Shown here one piece after another: positions 35,266 to 45,175 of a DNA stretch of 64,000 nt (position 1 is its first letter; every line of letters begins with the position of its first letter). Position numbers and translations under genes: made by a program. The stretch covers positions 3,419,101 to 3,483,100 of the forward strand of contig CM026433.1 of the NCBI GenBank assembly GCA_014871385.1. Direction: 5' to 3'. This DNA is from Ceratodon purpureus. Taxonomy: Eukaryota; Streptophyta; Bryopsida; Pseudoditrichales; Ditrichaceae. The notes beneath the pieces were generated by a model. That model had not been told where the DNA came from. It saw nothing but the letters and a program-made list of their open reading frames with translations, and did no database searches.

Positions 35266-37164
35266 CTATGCAGTACCTGAATCATCGGATTCAGAAGCAG
35301 AGTCCGAGCACCGATCCAAATTATCCTTGGCTATTGCAATTTGCAAAGCTGGGATGCCAATGTTAACAGCTCCAGCTCGAGGTCTCCATGCGGTCAATAT
35401 GGAGTCTGTGTGTACCCAGCATGGTGGTTGTGTCGAATCAGCCCTCCACCTCAACGCACTCCTTCCAGTGATATCCCATCCACGATAGAAATCCTGCACT
35501 TCGCGGTCCTTCTTGAGAGGTGTGAAATACTGGACATAAATATGTTTGTAGTGTTCACTCGTTGCTGATAGCTTTGGGTCGGATAGGGCCAGGGCCAACC
35601 ACACAGGTTTCGGCTCCTCTTCACTTTCTCCGGGGCGCAACAAAAGCCTGAAGCCTTCGGCACAATCCCGGGCAACTCGAAATGAAGGCTGCGGCCTAGC
35701 CCTTGCCGGCCCAATGAAGTGGTCATCTACATCAAACTCCTCCCTTACGCTCCCATCACCATGGAACATATCTCTCGCTCCCTCATGTACTCGAGTCGTA
35801 GGCCAAAATCCGTCCAAAAGTTGCTGCGACGGTAATGCAATTGGAGTCGGTAACATAAGCGCGTCTCTCACATTCTTCCAGTACGTAATCAGGTGCCCGT
35901 GCCGTGCAAGATAATTTCCCGAATCATCTTGTGCTGCAAGGGACTCCCAATAGGTGATAAATCCCGCCAAACCCTTCACGATTTCGTCTTTGTTTCGCAT
36001 TGCAATAGGAACAGCTGCAAGCGGCTCTCCATCGGGCAACATCTGCTTCCCTGCAATGTCTGTACTCCAAAGTTTTATTCCTTCGGTAGGCTTCCAGAGC
36101 TCGTCTGTGCATTGAATCTTAAACTGCATAATCGGTTCACCATCGCGCATGGAGAACTTAAACTGTTGCCCTTTAGTGTGCCCGATAAGTTTGTCTCCAT
36201 CCTTGGCAATGTATGGCTCAACAAATGCCTTGAAGTCAGGAACTTCCTCAATCAGATGTGGAATTACTTTCCCACAGTTCTCGTCTATGTTCATGTAAGA
36301 CTCCATCAGAGAGGGTAGTGTAGGATAATCATTCTCTCGTAGTTTCATGCTCCACCTATCGAAAGAGGCGTCAATATCTTCATGTGTGTGACCGACAAGT
36401 AGAAACGATACAAAAACCTCTTCAAAAACACCCTTTGCAACAAGAAGAGACCAGTAGCAAAATACGAACCTACTTTTGTTGTCCTTCCAACAATTGTCAA
36501 GTTGGACATGAAGAACCGGCGGGAGAGGACTTGCATCTCTAGATGCCCCTGAAATTCCTAGAGCTTGAATGCAACTTTCTTTACCCTCTAGCAGTGCGCT
36601 AAACAACGGAGTCCTTCCAGAATTCTGGAACACGCAGCCAGTGGCTGATGCTTTAGGCTGCTCAAGATCTCGGAGAAGTCTTGCAATAGACCCAACAGTA
36701 TGATTCGAATCAGCTTTGTAAAGATCAAGAGCGTAATGAGCATATCGAACATCGCCATGACCATAGGCTATCATACCCGTCACTGACACAGGGAGTTTCA
36801 TTAGTCCATCGGTGTTTTTGTTTTTCGTTGCCAAGCATGGTGAAGCCGTTTTCGAATGATCCATTTTATCGTGAATAATAGTCAACACCTGCTCGGGCCT
36901 CTGGATAGACAGATATCGTGCAGCATAATATGCCTGACGGTGCGCCTCCTGCTCTGCAAGATGGCGGTCTAATAACTTCGCATAAAATGCGTAAGCGGAA
37001 GAACCCAAAGGATGGGCATCCCTCATTTGCTTCCTCCTATCACAGGTACCACATCGAGCAAACATATCACCTCGGCGTTTGATTATACAGTCGCTGAACT
37101 CAAGGCGCCGGAGAAAGCTCACCGTTGAGGCCGAAATTTCAGGTAACCCCAAAGCAGCGTTCAC
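35266..37164 (-). CDS. DUF7869-type transposon-associated protein (5' exon not found)
   Basis: This is a 632-codon exon starting after a strong acceptor (CGTGTGCAG at 37164/37165, phase 0) and ending at 35266. The frame stays open to 37263, but that extra part reads like intron. The exon start resembles the family's usual N-terminal part: VNAALGLPEISASTVSFLRR and CGTCDRRKQ (a CxxC pair). The core has VQLDNCWKDNKSRFVFCYW and SFLLVGHTHEDIDASFDRWS, the signature of DUF7869. That family is multi-copy in algae, mosses and some animals and is often linked to mobile elements. The end is acidic (SDSASESDDSG). The conserved D..N..K and GHTHEDID suggest a metal-dependent, nuclease-like site, which is inference. 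No break was seen in the exon. The upstream exon or exons should lie in 37265-38100 on the minus strand, but I could not define one. Confidence 0.75.
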   Translation of the reverse strand: MNAALGLPEISASTVSFLRRLEFSDCIIKRRGDMFARCGTCDRRKQMRDAHPLGSSAYAFYAKLLDRHLAEQEAHRQAYYAARYLSIQRPEQVLTIIHDKMDHSKTASPCLATKNKNTDGLMKLPVSVTGMIAYGHGDVRYAHYALDLYKADSNHTVGSIARLLRDLEQPKASATGCVFQNSGRTPLFSALLEGKESCIQALGISGASRDASPLPPVLHVQLDNCWKDNKSRFVFCYWSLLVAKGVFEEVFVSFLLVGHTHEDIDASFDRWSMKLRENDYPTLPSLMESYMNIDENCGKVIPHLIEEVPDFKAFVEPYIAKDGDKLIGHTKGQQFKFSMRDGEPIMQFKIQCTDELWKPTEGIKLWSTDIAGKQMLPDGEPLAAVPIAMRNKDEIVKGLAGFITYWESLAAQDDSGNYLARHGHLITYWKNVRDALMLPTPIALPSQQLLDGFWPTTRVHEGARDMFHGDGSVREEFDVDDHFIGPARARPQPSFRVARDCAEGFRLLLRPGESEEEPKPVWLALALSDPKLSATSEHYKHIYVQYFTPLKKDREVQDFYRGWDITGRSALRWRADSTQPPCWVHTDSILTAWRPRAGAVNIGIPALQIAIAKDNLDRCSDSASESDDSGTA

Positions 37165-37947
37165 CTGCACACGAAGTAGCAAAATAGTCAGTATAAGAAT
37201 TAAGGTGATCACCTCAATTTGAAGCAGAACACAATCTACAGAGATAAAGAAATTGTATATCAACTGTTATCCATAACAATCGAAAGGCCATGGCCCAAAG
37301 ACAACAATTCAATACCTACAGAAATTCCTACCGAGAAACTACAGAATCCGCAAGATTATAGAAAAGAATCCGAGCTAAACTTAATCAAAAGAGAAAATCA
37401 GAATTTGGTAATATGAGTCAGTAAATCGACTTCCACTTGGACAGGATTAAGGTGGCCACCTTAAAACGAAGGTGACATCTGTCGCATTTGCAGTGAAAAA
37501 AAACAGAATTAAATTATCAAGTAAATAATACCCTTCTACGAAGTTTGAGCTCAGTGGCGGGATTATTAACTACACGCCACGAAAAAGGAGATCAACAAAT
37601 TAACCCATTCATTCTTAGAAAGGACGCTCGGTTGGAGGCAAAGCAATTTAAATTAGTAACAGCGGTTCTGGATCGAAATCCCCATATTAAGGTGTCCACC
37701 TTAATTCGTATGGCGAACCCATTCCCAAAACTTGTATACATCCGGAGGGATGTAGGTACTACGTCGTACAGAAATGCCTGATACTACTGCAGTAATACCA
37801 AATGTCATAGAGAAGAGGCTCGGCAATTCACTGATTATTCACTACATACGAAATAAACTATAGTCACGACTTAATTTGGTAAGACACCTTATTGTTCAGC
37901 GATGCTACTGTGGCAGCGGCGAGCAGTGAGCAGTGAGCGGTGAGCAG

Positions 37948-38036
37948 CCAAAAATCGCACCGGGGGTCAAAAGTGAGCAGACAAAAACCGCACCGGGGCC
38001 AATATTTTCGTGTGCAAAAAACGCACCGGGGACCCA
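37948..38036 (+). repeat. Three 33-bp units with CGCACCGGGG
   Basis: AAAAANCGCACCGGGG recurs at about 37949, 37982 and 38015 with changing spacers. The array lies about 120-210 bases upstream of the ATG at 38158. It is preceded by a GTGAGCAGTGAGC short tandem (37921-37947). Confidence 0.75.
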
Positions 38037-38157
38037 TGGCCGTGGAAATTTGTGGAGCATGTGTGGCATATAACCGTGGAAATTGCGAGGTACCGCCCCC
38101 GAATATTGGCAGCGGAAAGACTGTAAAATCCGACAGACGCTCTTGGGCGACCATAGA

Positions 38158-38658
38158 ATGTTGAGGTACCTCAGATGTGCGCAAGTGATTAGCGGCATGG
38201 GGATGGTGAAAGAGGACTGTGAAGTTTGGGTTCCGAGTGCGGAAGAGTGCGAAGTAATTGATATCCTCTCAAACCTAGGTGACTATTCGATTCAGTCTGG
38301 AAGGGAAGTGGCTGTGATCGACAAAGCAGAAAACATGGAGAACTTGATTCCTCCAAGAGCAGGCCCATATTCTCAGCTTCGCGGTTCGAGGAACATTCCA
38401 AGGATCGCAAGTCCGTGTTGGAAGCCAAAGATGATGAGACCGATCGTGACAAGGACGTTGAGATGCGCGGCCAATCCATATGCTGGTGCCGTTGGGGATG
38501 GAAAGATGTACGTATCGCAATTGCCCAAGCATTTAGAGAGACCAACAACGCCAACCATATCGGCGACTGATACTGCAATCAATCTTGAAGAACACCAAGG
38601 ATGGGAGAGGCTAGACTTTTCTGTTGATGGAGAAGATAGTATTGCCGTTGAGCAGTAG
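38158..38658 (+). CDS. Hypothetical protein, 166 aa
   Basis: The first ATG of an open frame is at 38158; the frame is open back to 38083 without an ATG. The 166 codons encode MLRYLRCAQVISGM..., a central segment GDYSIQSGREVAVIDKAENM, and an acidic end (DFSVDGEDSIAVEQ). Codon use and composition look protein-like, and the frame is the longest in the interval. I recognise no domain. It may be a single-exon orphan gene of the island, like 39454-40128, or the last exon of a longer gene. Confidence 0.4.
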   Translation: MLRYLRCAQVISGMGMVKEDCEVWVPSAEECEVIDILSNLGDYSIQSGREVAVIDKAENMENLIPPRAGPYSQLRGSRNIPRIASPCWKPKMMRPIVTRTLRCAANPYAGAVGDGKMYVSQLPKHLERPTTPTISATDTAINLEEHQGWERLDFSVDGEDSIAVEQ

Positions 38659-39453
38659 TAAGGCTAACAAAATATTTAAGTGTGAACTGCATTAGTGGTT
38701 GCAGCCGTAGCATCGTCCGAGCCTAGGAAATCTAAATGTCGTTATCATGTATCTTAACCAACCTGGGTACAATAAAGAATGACATGGGGGGCGAGAAAAT
38801 ATTTCAATTTTGGCATTTCAATTTCACTCGATCTAATGTGACATGTTTCACCTCCATTCTGGGTACAATTAAGATCCGTAACAAGGACGTAGTGCGAAGG
38901 ACGGCCGGCGTTATGAACTTTTATATTCATTATGAAACCATAAGTTACCGTGACGTAATTCTACAATTCCAATGTTAGTCCTGAACGGGTGGGCACCCTC
39001 GATATTGTTGGCAAGACTAAACTTACTGACGAATCCGTCAGCCACATACAGGAGAATGGTAGGGGTGCGGTACTAAGGTAGTAGGGTGAAGGGAAGGACG
39101 ACCGAGTGTCATGGGACTCCGACGGCCGGACTACTGCATCATCTGGAGCCGGTGGTACCTGGATTATAGTGAGATAGGAAATGAAAATAGTTTGTGGGAC
39201 AGTTTAGTGACAAAGAACTCAACATACACAGCCACTTGGTTTGTGAAACGGGGCTTGATGATGCACAGTCTGCTGTTAATTTGGTTCAAGAATTAAAGTG
39301 TAGTGGTTCAAACAAAGTGCAAATGTAAGCTTGGCAAAGATAGACTGATATCAAAGTGATTACATATGTATTAAGGGAGCAAGTTAAAAGCAGTACAACG
39401 ACTATACCCTGTTACAAAACAGCGACTATATCACGATGCTGTCAACATAGATG
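38659..39453. other. Spacer between two orphan genes
   Basis: No gene is called. A possible degenerate copy of the GC-rich inverted-repeat element lies at about 38985-39070 (GGGTGGGCACCC, then CTGACGAATCCGTCAG, then GGGGTGCGG). A TGGGTACAATNAAGA word occurs twice (38763 and 38865). Confidence 0.35.
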
Positions 39454-40128
39454 TCAAACGGGAACTTCCTTCGCCACCTCCGATACAGACTGCAGACTTG
39501 GACCTATCACAGAACTATCACAAATCCATCTTTCGCCATTTCGTTTCCATAGAGAAATCATGCGCAGCGTAGGGCACTGCGTGGAAGGGTTGTCAACAAC
39601 GTTAAGAACCTGCAGCCCCGAATACGCTTCCTGGCGGTACGTGTCCCTCCAGAAATCGACTCTCAGAAACGTGACTGGGTCGGGTGGGGAGGGCTGCGCA
39701 AAACACAACGTCACGCTATTGCCGTCCGGGAAGAACCCCACCTGACTCAGTCGATGAAAGGTTGTGGACTCACTCGGAGGAATATGAGGTGTCATGATTC
39801 CACCGGAAGGTGCTTCTTGAAAGCCTTGGCCAGGTACCCAGACAAAAAGCATGATGCACCTCATCATCTTTGGAGCGTTAACGGAATGGAGAAATTGATC
39901 ATCAAAGACCACACTGCAGGTAAACACTTTCAAAAGCCACGTCTTAAAATTCTGAGACCAATCCTCAGCGCACTGGTAGAGTGAGAACTCAATCTTGGCC
40001 TGGGCGGAGGGTTTGCGAAATACAATATCCCCGATCTGCGGATCCATCATGGAGCTGGTGTCTAACATAATTCGCGATTTACGGCCTAGGCTAAAATAGA
40101 TTGGTTTCATCGCGAGGTCCATTGGCAT
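39454..40128 (-). CDS. Uncharacterised protein, 224 aa
   Basis: A clean single-exon frame starts at an ATG (40128). A TATA box lies 40-50 bases upstream. The product has mixed hydrophobic and aromatic strands (FSLGRKSRIMLDTSS, MLFVWVPGQGF, VGFFPDGNSVTLCF, VDFWRDTYRQEAYSGLQVL). That suggests a compact beta-rich globular domain, without signal peptide or membrane helix. I do not know the family. Its neighbours and its upstream GC-rich element place it in the accessory island. Confidence 0.55.
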   Translation of the reverse strand: MPMDLAMKPIYFSLGRKSRIMLDTSSMMDPQIGDIVFRKPSAQAKIEFSLYQCAEDWSQNFKTWLLKVFTCSVVFDDQFLHSVNAPKMMRCIMLFVWVPGQGFQEAPSGGIMTPHIPPSESTTFHRLSQVGFFPDGNSVTLCFAQPSPPDPVTFLRVDFWRDTYRQEAYSGLQVLNVVDNPSTQCPTLRMISLWKRNGERWICDSSVIGPSLQSVSEVAKEVPV

Positions 40129-40167
40129 GAGGCTTCAGCTGAGAATGATTATGCGATCTCCACTAAC

Positions 40168-40180
40168 CTCATATATAGAG
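40168..40180 (-). promoter_or_regulatory. TATA box of the 39454-40128 gene
   Basis: CTCTATATATGAG on the minus strand lies 40-52 bases before the ATG, so the transcribed leader must be short. The GC-rich inverted-repeat element sits about 410 bases further upstream. Confidence 0.5.
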
Positions 40181-41171
40181 ACCATCCCACAAGCAATCAC
40201 AGAGCGCCGGAATCAGCAATGAAACATTGGTAATTGAATACAGCTTTATCGATTGAGGTGTATCGTACTCTCACGAATTCGGCGGCAGTCTGGCAGGATT
40301 CAGGTGAGTTAACCGAGATTTTTTGAACTCTGGTTATGAGGAAAGCGTGCATTTCGATGACCTCCAAAACATTATCTAATCATCATTTAGAATACAATAC
40401 ATATATCTCTCTTAATGGAGCAAACGGGATGATTATATAACGGGATATATACCTGCCAAAAAATCCGGCAGTAGGATCCCTGCAATATTGTGTCATCCGG
40501 GAGATCAACATGAATTTTACCGGACTTAAATTACTGAGATGTCATTTTGTTACCCGTAGGGTAGTTCTTTCAAGTGGTGGAAGGGCGCCACCCGTGGTTT
40601 TGGTTCGGACCCAGAACGTAGTGCCGGATCCGTCAGATGATTTCCGGGACGGACTTGAGGCAAGGTACCCTGCCGCGGGAGGGGAACGAAGTGGACTCAA
40701 AAAAACCGTCAGCCGGGTTTGGGAAGGGGCCGTGATGAGGGGGACCCGGCCCAATATCAGAATTCTTCATTATGCCATGACGACAACGTTTTTCGGGATG
40801 AGAATTGCGACGGCGTTTGGATGGATGCAACAGTTACATAGCAGAGAAGTGAGAGCATGTGCATTCTATGTCTTCGGTGTGATTGGGTACCATTGATAAT
40901 ATGAAATTTTACTATCGTTGGCGCATAAAGTAGATCAATTTCTGGGAAAACTTAGAATATTTATAGAAATAAATACAAATATACAAAAATGTCTGGATTG
41001 AACCGTATACTAAACGATGCTCATGCCAACACATGATCTGAATATCCGACATGAATACGAGCTGTTTTGCCACCGCTTTAATCTGTGACGTAATAGGAAT
41101 AAAAATGTCACCGAGTTCGTACCGAGCGCCCTAGGATGAAGGTAGGGGAAAAAGACACATCAGAAGCAAAC
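40181..41171. other. Spacer holding a GC-rich inverted-repeat element
   Basis: Apart from the element at 40588-40684 no feature is supported. A plus-strand frame of 128 codons (40510-40896) runs straight through the element and is probably chance. Confidence 0.4.
40588..40684. repeat. GC-rich inverted-repeat element, diverged copy (E1)
   Basis: CACCCGTGGTTTT on the left and TGCCGCGGGAGGGG on the right flank a centre GTGCCGGATCCGTCAG, which is nearly identical to the centre of the 53397-53480 copy (GTGTCGGATCCGTCAG). It is slightly longer and more diverged than the others. Confidence 0.55.
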
Positions 41172-44100
41172 CTAGACATTGATAAGCGAAAGAAGGCCAC
41201 TCTGAAAAATAGCCTTGACCTCGTTAAAGCTGAGGCTTGGAGCATGGATGTAGGAGTCCTGGTGAATATCAAGGTTGCATATAGCATTGAAGATGTAATA
41301 GAGATGCTTGCAAGGCACCCAGGGAGGTCGTTTTCCCAGCGACTTGATGGACATTTCCTTGAAGTTGGGGCAGGTGCAGGCGGGCTCCGGGCCAACTGTT
41401 ATTTTGTAGACGTTGGACTCCGATACGGTCTCAGAGACAACGCTGATGATGCACCCGAAACCTGGGTTAGGTATGAGTGTGACTGATTGGATTCGAATGG
41501 AGAGTAGAGTAGATGAGGCCCAGTTGTTCTCGTGCTCTGTTCGTGGCACCCGGTTACAACGCCGAATCTTGAATCCTCCTCGCACCGTGGGATATATTCC
41601 TGGAGCAGGGGGTACACTCCACTGCGATAGGTCAAACCGTGGCCGCTGTGGGAGAGATGCACCGTCGTGAAAAACTTGGTGAGCGGGTAATTCTTGGCGT
41701 TGAGGGAGTCTGAAACCGGCTGCCTCGAGGTCAAGTATGTCCCTCTTTGAAAGGCGAGAGCCACGCTTGACAGGCCAGACAAGCGGGGGAGGGGGCATGC
41801 TGGAGACCCAGTTCCGCTTAGTACCCATGACGCATCTCTGGATGTCGTCGTTACAGAAGCAGAACTGCATCCATTTTTGCTGATCCTTCCTGACGTCGGT
41901 GAAGATGCCCCAGTAGCATGGCACAATTGTAGCCTTCTTTCCCCGTATGAGCCTCGCCGTGCACTTCTTATTCGTCCTCGCCTGTTGAGCAAAACACGCC
42001 TTCGCCGATCCCTTTGGAAGCCTGACAAGGTGCCACATACTCTCGTCCACATCCGTCTCCTCCACAGCGGTTACGTGATGACGACTCCTGTTCTCGTCCG
42101 GGCTTGAGACTGGCGATGGGGGTGCCGCTTGGACCGTTTGTGGAGGTGAATCCTGTCGTTCAGCATCAGGCTCCTTGCGTGCTCGCGTATTCCTAGTGCT
42201 CAGACGAGGTTGAGAAAAATTTACCTTGTCCGGCCTGTGGGAGTCATATTCGGATCCGATCGGTTGATTCAGCTTCCGTTTCGTGGACCCAAAGAGCTCC
42301 TCGCCTTCGCGATGTGGCTCACGGGAGAGCAACTGTGGAGCGTCATGGAAGTGTTCAGTGGCATCGGCAAGGCGCTTGGGAATCCCTGATTTTTGAGCTC
42401 GCCGTAAACGGAGTTCGGCTTTGCAAGGTCCCTTACCCGGGGTCTCACCTCGCAGGTAGGCGCTATAGTTAGTGCATTGCATGAAGCCCCTGACATAATC
42501 GTCCACCGTGGCAAAGTAGATGTTGTCGCCACGATTGCCCGACATCTGAAGCCATATATTGTGCACAGTCTCCGAGAGGTTGCAAGAGGGCATCTCGTCC
42601 TTCTCGGCGTCCGTAAGGTCCTGCAATCAAAGAAATTGCTGATTCAATCAATTCTACGTCAAATAAGTGTATTAAGTGACTGGATAAAAAAAGAGATGTT
42701 GTACTCACCAATTGCATGAAGCCTCCCCACTGCCGATATCTAAAGTGCCAAAATACGAGCCAGAGTTCGAGGTCACGAAGACCGGAGGCAGTAGTAGCGC
42801 CTGAGGAGGTCCACCATGCTCGGATCGCGTGGAAACGAATGTCGGCTTCTTCCATGTTCTTTGCATCACGATACTGCTTGCAAAGCACGTAATGCTGCCT
42901 CTGCAAATCTGATCCGATGATGTAAGCCTCAGTGTGCTTCCTAAGTGAGGTTGCCCAATGAAACTGGCACGTACGCTCACGGTCTGGCATTGGAACCGTC
43001 GCGTCGCCACTTCCATAGATCTTACGCACACAGTTCCAGTTGGCCTGGGCGCTGTCCGCCATGAAGCCCTTGAAGTTGACTTTGTCATAGCCATATTTTG
43101 CCATTATTCCGTTCAGGAATTGCCACATCACGGTCTGGGCCCTCACGTCTTCTGACTGCATATCACAAATCGCGATAGTCATGACCCGGCAATACTGAGA
43201 GTCATAGACATGACATGCCATGGTTGTCCAACCCTTTGTGCGCTTGACGTGATCAAACATAATCCAGGAATCCTGGAGATCCCCGCCAGGTTGCATTCGC
43301 TTTACGAGGTCCACTCCCGACCCGGGACCTTTCTCGGACATCTTAAAGATAAAAACCTTATCCCCTTCAGAACCCTGCCCGGGAAATTTATTGTCATGAA
43401 TAAACTCCCACTTGCTGCAGCCCCGCAAGGCAGCGATGCCGTCGATAATGCCCAGGTTACCGATCCCCCTGAAGGTCGTCACGGCATTCTTAAGCCCGGG
43501 CTTGCTGAGTGTATAATACTTCTTGAACACCTCATCCAACTCTTCGTCCGAAAGAATGGTCCGCTTCTCCCCCGGTGCAGTTAGGAGGTACTCACTCAGA
43601 AAATCCTTACTCGCCTCTAGAGCTAGGGCCGATGTCTTGGCGTACGGAGTGTTCTGCATATGCAACTCGAGTAGGTCGAGAACCTTCTGCTTGGTCTCCC
43701 TGCACTCAACGTATCCAACAGGGTGGTTATGTGTACCGATATGGATACACGCACGTGACATCGCAGGATTCCCGAGCACGTAGTACATCCTTGCAGGGCA
43801 CGTGGCGATGCATTCCGGGGGATATCTGCAGATTTTGCATACAAGTGTGGACTTCGGAGGAGGATCACAACCAACGACAAACGGGGTAAGCGTGACACCG
43901 TCCCACTCAGACTCGTTCACCTCCATCTTGCGTTTGTCTCCTCGAAGCAAGAAGTCGCACTTCTCGTTCTGGCATTTCAGATGACCTGCACATACAGAAT
44001 ATCTGAAAGTCAGTCCTTGGTCGTTTGTGATGTTGGTCGTCATGGTCTTGCACCATGGATGTGCGTCTTACTTCTTATCCATCCCTGCCATCGACTTTGC

Positions 44101-44733
44101 GCTCGCTGCAGTGCCGCGATCAGGGATTGGTGGAAGCTCGAAGAGCACGTCCCCGTTAAACTCGGTCGGTAGAAATGGCACCCGATCCCTCTGAAGTGCT
44201 CTAAAGTCCAACCTCGACAATGCATTCCTCGCTCCGGGTTTGGAAAAAAGACGCATAAGGCCGGGGATGACACTGAAGCTACCCGATACTGGTTTCTGCG
44301 AAGAACTAGGCTGAGCTTGGGACGGCGTAATGAAATCATCCTTATCTGACTCACTTAGGACATGAATGCGTTGAGCTACGGGTTGTTTCACAGCAGGATG
44401 GGGCTCGGTTCCAACATCGACAGTCGATGTCATGGATCGGCCCGGTGTTAATATCTCAGTGGATGCAGCCCAACGATCCGCAGTGAGTCCCCTCACGACA
44501 TATCTTCTAGCCTCAAGAAGCCACTCCCTACCATCCTTAGCTCTAATCGGCATCTGATATACAGTTTGAATCAGTTCGCCGTCGTCGTTGACAATTTCTT
44601 CCTCAAGATGGACGGACTCAAGAACAAGGTTGTATCTCACGCTCAACAAGATAGCGGTAATCGACCCTACACCCTCCGAATTACATGGGACACAGAATGG
44701 AACATCGTGACCTTCAGCACGTATACGAGCCAT
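41172..44733 (-). CDS. MULE-like transposase-derived SWIM zinc-finger protein
   Basis: The exons are 44072-44733, 42709-44002 and 41172-42620, with phases 2 and 0 matching, giving 1134 residues. The ATG at 44733 was chosen; the frame extends only seven codons further, to a GTG. Exon 2 starts with a Cys/His-rich block (about 222-315: CAGHLKCQNEKC, CKICRYPPECIATC, CIHIGTHNHP). A MULE-type RNase-H-like segment follows, with acidic candidates D471 (WIMFDHVKRTKGW) and D537 (FMADSAQANWN) and a CQFHW at 566-570. A SWIM finger is at 1067-1091 (CTC...CKH). Mutator-like transposases share this order of zinc motif, MULE domain and SWIM. No third catalytic acid was assigned with confidence. The gene looks whole and is transcribed divergently from the ParB-methyltransferase gene, 442 bases away. 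It could be an active transposase or a domesticated one. Confidence 0.82.
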
Positions 44734-45175
44734 CTCTACGGGTAAGATGTGCACAGAGTGGAAGAGCCGAAGTGAAGCAGGAAGGCTGTTGCATTGGGTG
44801 GTTTAAGAGTTTTGTAACCAAGTAGGTGATAGTTCACCATTGCAGCGTGGTTCAAGTCCAGTATCATGTCCCAGAATATAGTTGAACAGCTTTTATTTTG
44901 GGCACACAATCAGCATTAATGACTGACAGATTCAAAAATAAATCGTCTATGAGAAGAAACCGTCATGGCAAAGCCTATGACGCCCTATGGAACCTCAATT
45001 AATAGGCGAACTTAGAGCTCGGTGGGGGACATTTAGCCTAAGTGCATCACACATTGGCCTTAGTCATTTTCAACATAGCACGGTTGAGGTTCATTTCTCT
45101 CTCAATGCATCAAGGATCTGATAAGAGTATGAGCCGGTTTTGTCTTCGAAGTAAGTTTTACGTTCACCGTCACAG
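44734..45175. promoter_or_regulatory. Shared divergent promoter region
   Basis: This 442-base interval separates the start codons of the MULE/SWIM gene (left, minus) and the ParB-methyltransferase gene (right, plus). It contains GACTGACAGATTC near 44920, a relative of the CTGTCGGAT word in reverse sense. No clear TATA box is seen on either side. Joint regulation is inference. Confidence 0.45.

Larger units (their letters stand above)
33300..37705. promoter_or_regulatory. Dispersed 20-bp palindrome ATTAAGGTGNNCACCTTAAT
   Basis: Nine copies surround the DUF7869 gene: 33300-33320 (one or two mismatches), 33972-33992 (degenerate), 34041-34060 (one mismatch), 34907-34926 (one mismatch), 35028-35047 (perfect arms), 35150-35169 (perfect arms), 37199-37218 (one mismatch), 37446-37465 (near perfect) and 37686-37705 (perfect arms). 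The two central bases vary (AA, AC, AT, GG, GT) while the arms are kept, which is what a dimeric DNA-binding site looks like. Degenerate relatives occur near 34390 and 37873. No copy was found in the host-gene half of the window. Transposase binding sites, gene-regulatory operators or replication-type sites are all possible. Confidence 0.75.

Noticed and set aside
40510-40896. 128-codon plus-strand frame
   Set aside because: It runs through the GC-rich element E1 and its GC-rich flank, has no motif, and lies upstream of a gene on the other strand.
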